From NCBI GenBank assembly GCA_023301405.1, contig JALZUX010000638.1:1-13280 (forward strand): a stretch of 13,280 nucleotides of DNA. The letters run 5' to 3'. The stretch is from Granulosicoccaceae bacterium. GTDB taxonomy: Bacteria > Pseudomonadota > Gammaproteobacteria > Granulosicoccales > Granulosicoccaceae. Both the position numbers and the translations under genes were made by a program. The number at the start of each line of letters is the position of its first letter. The first letter of the stretch is position 1. Shown here piece after piece: positions 1 to 7,689 of this stretch. The notes below the pieces were generated by a model. The model was not told the DNA's origin. It worked only from the letters and a program-made list of their open reading frames with translations, and did no database searches.

Positions 1-543
1 ATTGGGGCGTATGTCAAACGCATTAGCCAAACGGTTAGACATTCCAAAGAAAGCAGAAATACTGGCAATATCCCAAATGTCTTCATCATCGAAGCCATGG
101 GTTTTTAGTACGTCTTTATCGGTCTGTTGCAGATCACCAGAGTCAAGCGCTACCGTTACTGCGTAATCAAGCATCGCTCTTTCACGATCTGTAATATCAG
201 CGCGCTGATAATTAACCGCCACCTGATCCGCTAGCATTGGCTTCTTAGAATAAATACGCAATAAAGCGCCATGCGCAACAACACAGTAGTGGCAGTTATT
301 GGCAGCACTGGTAGCAACAACAATCATTTCTCTGTCTGCCTTTGAAAGATTGCCACCTTCTTTAAGCATAAGTGCATCATGGTAATCAAAAAACGCACGA
401 AACTCCGCTGGTCGCCGTGCTAGCACAATGAATACATTAGGGATAAAACCAGCCTTTTCATAAACACTTTCGATTTTTTGGCGAATATCATCGGGGAGGT
501 CAGCTAGCTCAGGAACTGGCCATGCGCAGGGAACATTTGTCAT
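1..543 (-). CDS. AhpD-like peroxidase-related protein (carboxymuconolactone decarboxylase fold), C-terminus cut by window
   Basis: I translated this frame by hand. It starts at ATG 543-541 and stays open for 181 codons to base 1, so only the last few residues are off the window (related proteins are about 190 residues). The sequence opens MTNVPCAWPVPELADLPDDI and carries the redox motif NCHYCVVAHGALL, with Cys84, Cys87 and His91 in CxxCxxxH spacing. That motif is typical of AhpD and the 'peroxidase-related enzyme' branch of the carboxymuconolactone decarboxylase family. Known members reduce peroxides through the cysteine pair; the electron donor here is unknown. The gene lies 39 bases downstream of the PaaK-like ligase on the same strand and is probably cotranscribed with it. 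The spacer has only a weak AGAG ribosome site. Family confidence is high; substrate and role in the pathway are inferred. Confidence 0.85.
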   Translation of the reverse strand, partial: MTNVPCAWPVPELADLPDDIRQKIESVYEKAGFIPNVFIVLARRPAEFRAFFDYHDALMLKEGGNLSKADREMIVVATSAANNCHYCVVAHGALLRIYSKKPMLADQVAVNYQRADITDRERAMLDYAVTVALDSGDLQQTDKDVLKTHGFDDEDIWDIASISAFFGMSNRLANAFDIRPN

Positions 544-582
544 TAGAATACTCTGAGTACTTAAATAAATTATTGTTTGGGT

Positions 583-1821
583 TTATTCGTAGGTACGAAT
601 ATCGTCAATTACTTTGCCATCATTTACCAGAGAGCCAACCGACACCAAACTAACCTGCCCTTTCAATTTACAAAGCTCTTTGATACTTGCCTCAACGGCT
701 TCGGCTAAGTTATCTATTTCACTATCTGTTTCACAGTGCAAAGTCATTACATCAATTGCATCAGTACTATCAACCACCAGACGCGCTTTAGATATTTCAG
801 GATGGCGCTTAACTACCGCTGCGACTTGCTCAGGGTGAACGAACATACCCTTTACTTTAGTGGTTTGATCTGCCCTGCCCATCCAACCGGCGATTCGTTG
901 ATTCGAGCGGCCACAAGGGCTTTCACCTGGCAGTACCTTAGTCAAATCTCCAGTTGCAAATCGGACCAGAGGATAGGCATCAGAAAAGCTGGTAATCACA
1001 ATCTCCCCGACATCACCTGCTGCTACCGGATCACCCGTCCCTGGAGTCACTAACTCAAGCACGATATTTTCATCAACAATAAGCCCTTCCATGGCGTCTG
1101 ATTCATAGGCAATTAACCCCACATCTGCGGTCGCATAACACTGACGGACACTGACACCGTAAGCTTCAATACTAGCCCGCAACGAAGGTGGCAACGCTTC
1201 ACCGGATACCAACGCTCTTTTTAAGCTACTGGTATCACTTCCGCTCTCTGACGCTTTATCAAGTAATATTTTTAAAAAAGAAGGTGTGCCTGCATAGGCT
1301 GTTGGCTGCAGATCAGCGATAGCCGCTATCTGCAGCTCTGTCTGGCCGACTCCGGCTGCGAACACCGCACAGCCGACTGCCTCAGCACCGGACTCAAACA
1401 TAAAGCCTGCAGGAGTAAAATGATATGAGAACGTATTATGCACCAGATCTCCCCGCCTAAAACCAGCCGCAAAAAGCGCACGGGCCATTCGCCAATAATC
1501 GGCAACGTGACTCTCAGGCTCATAAATAGGACCTGGGGAGGAATAAACCCGCTTCATTTGCCCGGCGGGGATTGTCGTCAAACCACCAAAAGGCTTGAGT
1601 GCCGCTTGCCGGTCGATTAGGTCAGATTTCCGGGTAATAGGTAGTTTTGCTAACGCTTCTAACGATACAACTGAGCTAGCATCAACATCTGCCAGCAATT
1701 CCTTGTAAGCAACAGTCGACTCTTTGGCTCGGGAGATTTGCTTTGGCAAATCCATCTGAAGCGCTAAACTGCGAGTCATTGCATCACGAGTCTCAAGCTT
1801 GTCGAAAAATTCACCAGTCAT
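583..1821 (-). CDS. PaaK-like phenylacetate-CoA ligase family protein (adenylate-forming)
   Basis: This is a 412-residue adenylate-forming enzyme of the phenylacetate-CoA ligase family. Such enzymes activate an aryl or other carboxylic acid with ATP and load it onto CoA in the cytoplasm. Visible motifs are CYATADVG (228-235, the A5 region), YPLVRFATGD (283-292, A7), GWMGRADQTTKVKG (312-325, A8) and GKVIDDIR (402-409), whose Lys403 is the likely catalytic A10 lysine. The A3 phosphate loop reads SSPGPIYEP (94-102) instead of the usual SSGTTGKP type. A GTG start at 1833 would add four residues (MKTA). I prefer ATG 1821 because, as I recall them, relatives begin near M-T-x-F-x-D-x-LETRD. Neither start has a strong ribosome site. 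The gene lies downstream of the liv-type transporter but has its own promoter-like sequence. The substrate is unknown, so no symbol is given. Confidence 0.88.
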   Translation of the reverse strand: MTGEFFDKLETRDAMTRSLALQMDLPKQISRAKESTVAYKELLADVDASSVVSLEALAKLPITRKSDLIDRQAALKPFGGLTTIPAGQMKRVYSSPGPIYEPESHVADYWRMARALFAAGFRRGDLVHNTFSYHFTPAGFMFESGAEAVGCAVFAAGVGQTELQIAAIADLQPTAYAGTPSFLKILLDKASESGSDTSSLKRALVSGEALPPSLRASIEAYGVSVRQCYATADVGLIAYESDAMEGLIVDENIVLELVTPGTGDPVAAGDVGEIVITSFSDAYPLVRFATGDLTKVLPGESPCGRSNQRIAGWMGRADQTTKVKGMFVHPEQVAAVVKRHPEISKARLVVDSTDAIDVMTLHCETDSEIDNLAEAVEASIKELCKLKGQVSLVSVGSLVNDGKVIDDIRTYE

Positions 1822-1848
1822 TGCTGTTTTCACTCAGGGTAGTTTGAT

Positions 1849-1866
1849 GGTGACAACCGGATCACC
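1849..1866 (-). repeat. Small inverted repeat in the 5' leader of the PaaK-like gene
   Basis: GGTGA at 1849-1853 pairs with TCACC at 1862-1866 across an eight-base loop containing CCGG. It starts just after the predicted transcription start from the -10 at 1875-1880. It could be a leader hairpin or an operator half-site pair, but five-base arms can arise by chance. Confidence 0.3.
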
Positions 1867-1874
1867 GTTTTCGG

Positions 1875-1903
1875 ATTATACCGTCAAAACCGCTGGCTTT
1901 GAA
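1875..1903 (-). promoter_or_regulatory. Predicted sigma70 promoter for the PaaK-like / peroxidase-related unit
   Basis: On the minus strand a perfect -10 hexamer TATAAT (1880-1875) lies 17 bases downstream of TTCAAA (1903-1898, four of six matches to TTGACA). Transcription would start near 1868, leaving about 35-48 bases of leader before the GTG 1833 or ATG 1821 start. This would let the last two genes be expressed separately from the transporter genes. Confidence 0.6.
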
Positions 1904-2385
1904 CTGATCCCCGTGAAGCCACTATTGACCTACCCGAGATCAGCAATTAAGTTAAAGAGAAACTGGCGCCCTCCCCCGAAGCATGCAGAACAATGTCAGG
2001 CAATAGGTTTATTATTTCATGGCCTTTCTGAAGGCAATAAGTGGGGCATAAAATGCCAAGGAAATGGAAATTCCTGACAACTTGTTAGTATACTTCGCTG
2101 CTTGAAAAGTTAATCTGTGTTGAGTGGCGAGCTGTTATTGAACCATCAGGTCCTTCGGTTCCCGCAGGAGAATTGAGTTCGATCGCTGTTAGGATAGGCA
2201 ATCAACAATCTACTGCGCTCTTTGGTTACGTGCCTGCCGATAAAAAGGCCGTTTTGAAACGAGATCAGCGCAGCGCGGACACCTAAATTACCACCGGATG
2301 TTGCGTCCCTATGAACAGGATGTCATAGCATGCCTAAACAAAAACAACACCATTCAAAGACAAACCAACTCCTTTACAGCGCGCC

Positions 2386-3249
2386 TTACGATAACCACCG
2401 CTTACGACGCTTATAGTTTTTTCCTTCCCGGAAATTTCTCTTTGAGCCTTCACTCATCCCTAAGTAAAACTCTTTAACATCGGCGTTATCACGCAACTCA
2501 TCAGCACGGCCATCCATCACGACTCGACCCGACTCAAGAATATAACCGTAGTGCGCGTAACGCAGCGCGATATTAGTATTTTGCTCTGCCAGCAAAAACG
2601 ATACTCCTTCATCGACATTCAGCTGCTTCACAATTTCAAAGATCTCTTCAACCAACTGTGGCGCCAGGCCCATTGAAGGTTCGTCGAGCAAAATCATTTC
2701 CGGGCTAGCCAGTAGAGCACGTCCGATAGCACACATTTGCTGCTCACCGCCTGACGTATAACCTGCCAGTGATTTGCGTCGCTCTCGCAATCGTGGAAAA
2801 TAGTTATAAACCATTTCCAAATCGCGAGCCACCGCCGCCTTCCCATCTTTGCGGGTATAGGCGCCAGTCATTAGATTTTCCTCGACGGTCAAATGCTCAA
2901 AGCAGTGACGCCCTTCCATCACTTGTATTACACCCTTGCGAACCAGAGCTTCAGGACTTAAATCTGCTACCGGCTCACCACGATAAGAGATCGTCCCCTT
3001 AGTGACGACACCACGCTCAGAGTGAAGCAAGTTGGAAATTGCTTTTAGTGTGGTTGTTTTACCAGCGCCATTGCCACCAAGCAATGCGGTAATGCCACCT
3101 TTGGCTACTGATAGGCTGACACCTTTCAGAACCAGAATTACATGGTTATAGATGACTTCAATGTTATTTACTTCGAGCAGAGATTCTTGCGGCATCTCAG
3201 ATGCTGCACCACTGCCTGTTGAAGAGTCGACTGCTGCAGAAGTATTCAT
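2386..3249 (-). CDS. livF: LivF-type ABC transporter ATP-binding protein
   Basis: This 287-residue ATPase is the second ATP-binding subunit of a HAAT/Liv-type importer and acts at the inner face of the cytoplasmic membrane. It shows Walker A GGNGAGKTT (58-66), Q-loop Gln109 (GVIQVMEGR), ABC signature YTSGGEQQM (164-172), Walker B MILLDEP (185-191) and AEQN (221-224). Gln in the switch position, where many ABC proteins have His, is usual for LivF. Two parts lie outside the core: a Ser/Ala/Gly-rich N-terminus of about 25 residues before the domain begins at LLEVNNI, and a basic tail (KNYKRRKRWLS). I recall similar tails in relatives of this transporter subfamily. The gene follows the binding-protein gene by 73 bases that contain a stem-loop. 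The symbol reflects subunit class, not proven leucine transport. Confidence 0.93.
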   Translation of the reverse strand: MNTSAAVDSSTGSGAASEMPQESLLEVNNIEVIYNHVILVLKGVSLSVAKGGITALLGGNGAGKTTTLKAISNLLHSERGVVTKGTISYRGEPVADLSPEALVRKGVIQVMEGRHCFEHLTVEENLMTGAYTRKDGKAAVARDLEMVYNYFPRLRERRKSLAGYTSGGEQQMCAIGRALLASPEMILLDEPSMGLAPQLVEEIFEIVKQLNVDEGVSFLLAEQNTNIALRYAHYGYILESGRVVMDGRADELRDNADVKEFYLGMSEGSKRNFREGKNYKRRKRWLS

Positions 3250-3281
3250 TTTCTATTCTGTATGCTAAGGGAATTTCAAAA

Positions 3282-3309
3282 TTTGCCCTGTGCTATTGCA
3301 GAGGGCAAA
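3282..3309 (-). terminator. Stem-loop between the binding-protein gene and livF (attenuator or 3' stabiliser)
   Basis: On the minus strand TTTGCCCT (3309-3302) pairs perfectly with AGGGCAAA (3289-3282). A C/C mismatch and an inner TGC/GCA stem closed by an AATA tetraloop extend the hairpin. It is followed by TTTTG only, so it is at best a leaky terminator. It lies 13 bases after the binding-protein stop codon. Hairpins in this place often mark the 3' end of an abundant binding-protein mRNA and reduce read-through to the next gene. Confidence 0.65.
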
Positions 3310-3322
3310 CCAACGCTAATCG

Positions 3323-4612
3323 TTATGCACACTCACGCATTTCGATGTTGTTTTCTGTCGCGAACGCAGAGCTGTCTTCATCAATCAGAGGCTGAAGAAC
3401 ATCCATATCTGATGGCTGAAAGTCAGAGATCAAAGACCATTGACCAGTTGCTGCATCCCACTGCTGCACAGCACCAAGACCCGGGCCACCGTGGTTATTA
3501 CAATCAACGGTAAACTCAGGACCAAATCCGTCCATACCCAATGCTTTCATCTTAGCCGCATCAATAACAAGTGCCTCCATACCATCACGCATTTGCGAAG
3601 GAGTAAGGTCAGTTGCGCCGTGGATTTCCTGGGCTGTTTTCGCTGCTTCTACAGCCAACATAGCCGCGTACATTCCACGATTATATAAAACAGTCCCGAC
3701 CTGATCACCAGCGCCTGCTGCTTTACCGGTATCTACCACGTGTTTCTGTATATCGTCGAAGACAGGGAACTCATTGCCAACAGCATGGAAGGTCAACGCT
3801 TTATAACCCGTTGCCTTGGGACCGGCGGGCAACACATCGTTTTCTGAGCCTGACCACCAAATACCAATGAAATTTTCCATTGGAAAGCGAATATTAGCGG
3901 CCTCTTGAATGGCCACCTGATTCATAACTCCCCAACCCCACATCAATACATAGTCAGGTCGCTCACGACGGATTTGCAACCACTGTGATTTTTGTTCCTG
4001 CCCGGGATGGTCAACAGCAACTGGCATAAATTCATAACCATGCTTTTTGGCTAGCTCTTCCAAGGTACGAATGGGCTCTTTACCGTAAGCACTGTTATGA
4101 TAAACCAGCGCGATTTTTTTGCCTTTAAGATCACCATCGTTGATTTCTGACAGATGATTTACCGCGTGAGATGCGCCATCCCAATAATTCGCAGGGTAGT
4201 TAAATATGTGACTGAAAACTTTTCCGTTTTTAGCAGAAGTTCTACCGTACCCCATTGAGTGCACGGGAATATCATCAGCGGTCGCCTTGGGGATCAGCTG
4301 ATAAGTAATACCTGTCGACAACGGCTGATATAAAAGCGCGCCCTCTCCTTTAGTTGCTTCGTAACACTCTACGCCTTTTTGCGTGTTGTAGGCTGTTTCA
4401 CATTCAAGCAGTTTAGTCATCACACCACCTACGCCTCCGTCACGCTGATTAACCAGCGTCATGTAATCAGCGTAGCCGTCAGCAAACGGGATTCCATTGA
4501 CCGCATAGGGTCCAGTTCGATAACTCAACGACGGAAACACTAAATCCGCAATTGCAGCACCAGACGCTACCGTCAAACCCAAGGCTAACCCGGCAAATTT
4601 CAAGACTTTCAT
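3323..4612 (-). CDS. Periplasmic substrate-binding protein of a Liv/HAAT-type ABC transporter
   Basis: This 429-residue protein is the ligand receptor for the transporter encoded around it. It begins with a Sec signal peptide (K2, K5, hydrophobic stretch 7-20) with likely cleavage after AIA near residue 22. The mature part fits the two-lobed periplasmic binding protein type I fold of the LivJ/LivK group; the segment KGKKIALVYHNSAYGKE (163-179) is the typical start of the second lobe. Four cysteines (71, 83, 371, 428) are present, and Cys71 and Cys83 probably form a disulfide within CETAYNTQKGVECYE. At 429 residues it is longer than classical LivK (roughly 370). Together with two CoA ligases in the same block, this suggests a ligand other than leucine, perhaps an aromatic or aliphatic carboxylate. 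A GAGG ribosome site lies about 10 bases before the ATG. Stem-loops lie on both sides of the gene. Confidence 0.92.
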   Translation of the reverse strand: MKVLKFAGLALGLTVASGAAIADLVFPSLSYRTGPYAVNGIPFADGYADYMTLVNQRDGGVGGVMTKLLECETAYNTQKGVECYEATKGEGALLYQPLSTGITYQLIPKATADDIPVHSMGYGRTSAKNGKVFSHIFNYPANYWDGASHAVNHLSEINDGDLKGKKIALVYHNSAYGKEPIRTLEELAKKHGYEFMPVAVDHPGQEQKSQWLQIRRERPDYVLMWGWGVMNQVAIQEAANIRFPMENFIGIWWSGSENDVLPAGPKATGYKALTFHAVGNEFPVFDDIQKHVVDTGKAAGAGDQVGTVLYNRGMYAAMLAVEAAKTAQEIHGATDLTPSQMRDGMEALVIDAAKMKALGMDGFGPEFTVDCNNHGGPGLGAVQQWDAATGQWSLISDFQPSDMDVLQPLIDEDSSAFATENNIEMRECA

Positions 4613-4642
4613 GTATTTGTATCCTCGTTGTGTAAATCGTGG

Positions 4643-4672
4643 TGTTTCAGCTTCACTACCTTGCCTGAAACA
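4643..4672 (-). repeat. Perfect 8-bp inverted repeat in the leader of the binding-protein gene
   Basis: TGTTTCAG (4643-4650) and CTGAAACA (4665-4672) form a perfect eight-base stem with a 14-base loop in the livM to binding-protein spacer. There is no T-run after it in the leftward direction, so it is not a typical terminator. It could protect the 5' end of a processed binding-protein mRNA, or serve as a protein-binding site. It lies about 30 bases upstream of the ATG at 4612, leaving the ribosome site free. Confidence 0.6.
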
Positions 4673-4703
4673 GAATCTCTTTTTTCATGCCCTGCTTATT
4701 ACT

Positions 4704-5780
4704 TTAATGTGGAAAAGGCCATAACAGCAACTTCTCTTTTGCTAATCGCCATAATTGCGCTAATCCGTGTGGCTCGACTATCAGGAAGCCCATAATTAAT
4801 CCACCAATAACAATAATTTCAATATGAGCCGCAATATCTGTTGGCCAACCGAGGCCAGCGACCATGACGTTTTTCAGCAGCACCGGCACCAATACAAGAA
4901 ACGCCGCGCCGATGAAACTACCCAGAATAGATCCTAGGCCACCGATAATAATCATAAACAAGATAAGGAAAGATTGGGTAATACCGAATACTTCCCCTAC
5001 CTCGACCGCCCCCAGATAGACCGAGAAAAACAGTGCACCCGACACTCCAATATAGAAGGAAGATACCGCAAATGCCGAAAGCTTAGTCTTCAAGGGATTA
5101 ACCCCAATTATCTCTGCTGCGATATCCATATCTCTAATGGCCATCCAACTGCGGCCCATCCTGCCTCGAGTCAGATTGCGTGCTGTCCACGCTAGCAGCA
5201 CAACCAACGTTAGACAAAACAAATATCGTACGGGTCCGTCTGCATTGGCCCCCGTGACCTCGAAGCCGAACATACTCCGCATAGGTGCATTAATTTGCCC
5301 TGACGCTGAGTTGTTATAAAACCAAGGTACCTTATTGAACAGCCATACCAGAAAAAACTGGGCAGCCAAGGTTGCGACAGCTAAATAGAAGCCTTTGATG
5401 CGCAAAGATGGAATCCCGAACAACAACCCGACAAATGCCGTCACTACACCGGACAACAACACAACAATCATGATATTCAAATCAGGAAAAGACGTCATGA
5501 TTTTGTAACAGGAGTAAGCACCAACGGCCATAAAACCACCAGTTCCTAACGATACCTGGCCACAGTAGCCCGTTAGTATATTTAACCCCAGCGCTGCGAT
5601 AGACAAGATAAGAAAAGGCAGTAATACCGCACTTACCCAATAGTCATTAACGATAAAAGGGACCACTAAAAATGCAAAAGCCATTAACGCGTAATAGGCC
5701 CACCGATCCTGCTTTAAAGGAAAGGTTTGAATGTCTTCGCGGTAGCTCTTTTTGAAATCACCTGCCTGACGATATAACAT
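4704..5780 (-). CDS. livM: LivM-type ABC transporter permease
   Basis: This 358-residue integral membrane protein is one of two permease subunits. After a hydrophilic N-terminus of about 27 residues it is almost wholly hydrophobic. It carries the LivM hallmark GLNILTGYCGQVSLGTGG (65-82), the cytoplasmic coupling loop GRMGRSWMAIRDMDIAAEII (207-226) that contacts the ATPases, IIGGLGSILGSFIGAAF (278-294) and EPHGL (336-340). A good ribosome site GGAG (5791-5788) lies eight bases before the ATG. It starts 13 bases after the livH stop, so the two are translated from one message. Length and motifs agree with the family, and nothing appears truncated. Ligand specificity cannot be inferred from this subunit. 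Confidence 0.94.
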   Translation of the reverse strand: MLYRQAGDFKKSYREDIQTFPLKQDRWAYYALMAFAFLVVPFIVNDYWVSAVLLPFLILSIAALGLNILTGYCGQVSLGTGGFMAVGAYSCYKIMTSFPDLNIMIVVLLSGVVTAFVGLLFGIPSLRIKGFYLAVATLAAQFFLVWLFNKVPWFYNNSASGQINAPMRSMFGFEVTGANADGPVRYLFCLTLVVLLAWTARNLTRGRMGRSWMAIRDMDIAAEIIGVNPLKTKLSAFAVSSFYIGVSGALFFSVYLGAVEVGEVFGITQSFLILFMIIIGGLGSILGSFIGAAFLVLVPVLLKNVMVAGLGWPTDIAAHIEIIVIGGLIMGFLIVEPHGLAQLWRLAKEKLLLWPFPH

Positions 5781-5793
5781 GATTTAGCTCCGG

Positions 5794-6795
5794 CTAGACG
5801 CGTTCAATGATTTTATCGCCAAATAGTCCTTGCGGTCTAAACACAAGGAACACTAGCGCAAGTACATAGGCAAACCAGTTCTCGGTCGCCCCGCCTATCA
5901 TCGGACCAATTAGAAATTCAAACAGTTTCTCACCAACACCAATAATTAAACCGCCAATAATGGCTCCGGGTATTGAAGTAAAACCGCCAAGAATAAGTAC
6001 AGGCAACGCCTTAAGTGCAATCAAAGAAAGTGAAAACTGAACACCGGATTTTGCGCCCCACATGATCCCTGCCACCATGGCAACAAAGCCTGCGATAGCC
6101 CAGACAATAACCCAGATTCTACGCAGGCTAATGCCCACGGAAAGCGCTGCCTGGTGATCATCCGCTACCGCCCTTAACGCTCGACCAGTTCTGGTGTATT
6201 GACTAAACAAAGTGAGCGATACAACTAGAATTATGGCCACAACGGTAGCGACTATATCAAGTTTATCAATATACATTCCGTAGTAATTTGCCCCTTCAGC
6301 AGCCCATCCCAAGGTGTATTCTTCCAGCCACAACGACGCACCTTGAGGCACCCCGACATCAAGAATTTTGATTTCAGAGCCCCACATTAAATCACCAAAG
6401 CCTTCCATAAAGTAGGCAAGGCCAATGGTTGCCATAAACAATATAATTGGATCCTGATTGACCAGATGCTTTAACACCAACCGTTCAACAAGGTAAGCAA
6501 AAAGAATCATCACCAGTAGCGTTAAAATAATGGCCACTATTGCCGGTAGCGTCCAACCGAAACTGTGAATCTTGGTGCCAAAAACGGCGTTAATCAGGTG
6601 AGCAAACGGCACTTGCCCTGTTTGAAAGCCCACCAATGTCATGGCGGCAAACAAAGCCATCACACCTTGCGCATAGTTAAAAATACCAGACGCTTTAAAA
6701 ATTAATACAAAACCGAGCGCCACCAGTGAATACATCACACCGGCCATTAACCCGTTTAAAATGACTTCAAGCGTAAATAAGATATCAGGCGACAT
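5794..6795 (-). CDS. livH: LivH-type ABC transporter permease
   Basis: This 333-residue membrane protein is the partner of LivM in forming the transport channel. The family's N-terminal block is visible as GLMAGVMYSLVALGFVLIFK (15-34) followed by ASGIFNYAQG. The coupling loop is TRTGRALRAVADDHQAALSV (201-220), and the C-terminal blocks are GGFTSIPGAIIGGLIIGVGE (270-289) and RPQGLFG (320-326). It begins only five bases after the livG stop, which points to translational coupling; only a weak GAG ribosome site within the end of livG precedes it. At 333 residues it is somewhat longer than E. coli LivH (about 308), mainly through loops around residues 60-80 and 140-175. Confidence 0.94.
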   Translation of the reverse strand: MSPDILFTLEVILNGLMAGVMYSLVALGFVLIFKASGIFNYAQGVMALFAAMTLVGFQTGQVPFAHLINAVFGTKIHSFGWTLPAIVAIILTLLVMILFAYLVERLVLKHLVNQDPIILFMATIGLAYFMEGFGDLMWGSEIKILDVGVPQGASLWLEEYTLGWAAEGANYYGMYIDKLDIVATVVAIILVVSLTLFSQYTRTGRALRAVADDHQAALSVGISLRRIWVIVWAIAGFVAMVAGIMWGAKSGVQFSLSLIALKALPVLILGGFTSIPGAIIGGLIIGVGEKLFEFLIGPMIGGATENWFAYVLALVFLVFRPQGLFGDKIIERV

Positions 6796-6800
6796 GTGCG

Positions 6801-7610
6801 TTACTCATGTGGAACACCAAGATAGGCATCAATAACTGCCTGGTTGTTTCTGACTTCATCGGGTGTGCCATCACCAATCTTTTTGCCGTAGTCCAGTACG
6901 ACAACCCGATCAGAGATATCCATCACAACGCCCATGTCGTGCTCAATCAATGCGATGCTGGTACCGAATTCTTCTTGCACATCAAGTATGAAGCGAGACA
7001 TGTCTTCTTTTTCTTCGATGTTCATACCAGCCATGGGTTCATCAAGCAACAACAACACCGGCTCTGCTGCCAATGCTCGACCTAACTCCACCCGCTTCTG
7101 TAAACCATAGGGCAAACGGCCGACCGGCGTTTTTCGAATAGATTGTATTTCAAGAAAATCGATTATCTGCTCTACTTTCTGGCGATTTTCAATTTCTTCT
7201 TTTTCAGCAGGGCCTCGCCAAAAAGCTTGAGCCAACATATTACTGCGCATATGCGTGAAGCGGCCCGTCATGATGTTATCCAGCGTAGACATGCCTTTGA
7301 ACAAAGCAATATTCTGGAAGGTTCGGGCGATGCCCAGGTGGGCAATCTGATGCGGTTTCATAGCGCGACGTTTCTCACCACAGAACCAGACTTCACCTTC
7401 CTGAGGATGATAAAAACCACTGATGACATTAAGCATCGATGATTTTCCGGCCCCGTTAGGACCGATGATCGCTCGAACTTCGCCTTTCACTAGGTCAAAC
7501 GAAATATCAGTCAGTGCCTTTACCCCACCAAACGACAGGGAAATATTTCGCACGCTAAGAATCTCTTCACCGGGGTTTATCTCTCCGGCAATTGCAGCGC
7601 CTTTATTCAT
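6801..7610 (-). CDS. livG: LivG-type ABC transporter ATP-binding protein
   Basis: This 269-residue ATPase is the first ATP-binding subunit of the importer. It shows Walker A GPNGAGKS (50-57), Q-loop RTFQN (96-100), the LivG-like variant signature LPYGLQKRVELGRAL (166-180), Walker B LLLLDEPMAG (186-195) and switch His224 in IEHDM. The C-terminal segment typical of BCA_ABC_TP proteins (NNQAVIDAYLG) is present. The 79-base gap after the acyl-CoA ligase gene has no strong ribosome site close to ATG 7610, but no internal Met start exists before the domain. The gap holds a spaced inverted repeat, TGCACA (7622-7627) and TGTGCA (7657-7662), of unknown meaning. The gene is cotranscribed with livH. Confidence 0.93.
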   Translation of the reverse strand: MNKGAAIAGEINPGEEILSVRNISLSFGGVKALTDISFDLVKGEVRAIIGPNGAGKSSMLNVISGFYHPQEGEVWFCGEKRRAMKPHQIAHLGIARTFQNIALFKGMSTLDNIMTGRFTHMRSNMLAQAFWRGPAEKEEIENRQKVEQIIDFLEIQSIRKTPVGRLPYGLQKRVELGRALAAEPVLLLLDEPMAGMNIEEKEDMSRFILDVQEEFGTSIALIEHDMGVVMDISDRVVVLDYGKKIGDGTPDEVRNNQAVIDAYLGVPHE

Positions 7611-7689
7611 AAACTAATGTCTGCACAAATGGTAGTAACGGAGTAAGCAGCATTGCTGTGCACTTGCTCTAGAGAATCAGGCAAAGATC

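Larger units (their letters stand above)
1834..2385. other. 552-base spacer between livF and the PaaK-like gene; no convincing gene
   Basis: The left end holds the predicted promoter for the PaaK-like gene. The rest has several small inverted repeats: GCCTT/AAGGC at 2022-2035, GGCAT/ATGCC at 2045-2057, and CTATGA/TCATAG at 2309-2314 and 2323-2328. None is followed by a T-run in the leftward direction, so no clear terminator for livF is visible. Two start-less open stretches occur: 2089-2286 on the plus strand (about 65 codons) and 2146-2322 on the minus strand (about 58 codons). An ATG-started plus frame at 1799-2077 overlaps the PaaK-like start and promoter and shows no recognisable family. 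The spacer could be decayed coding or repeat-derived DNA, but no transposase remnant or terminal repeats were seen. Confidence 0.55.

Noticed and set aside
1799..2077. 92-codon plus-strand frame overlapping the start of the PaaK-like gene
   Set aside because: It overlaps the PaaK-like start codon and its promoter, has no ribosome site and shows no recognisable family; treated as chance, with the spacer noted as unexplained.
2309..2328. CTATGA/TCATAG hairpin as the livF terminator
   Set aside because: The stem is perfect but AT-rich with an eight-base loop, and GGGACGC rather than a T-run follows in the leftward direction.
7143..7442. 99-codon plus-strand frame inside livG
   Set aside because: It lies wholly antisense to a clear ABC ATPase with all motifs intact; the composition is typical of a shadow frame.
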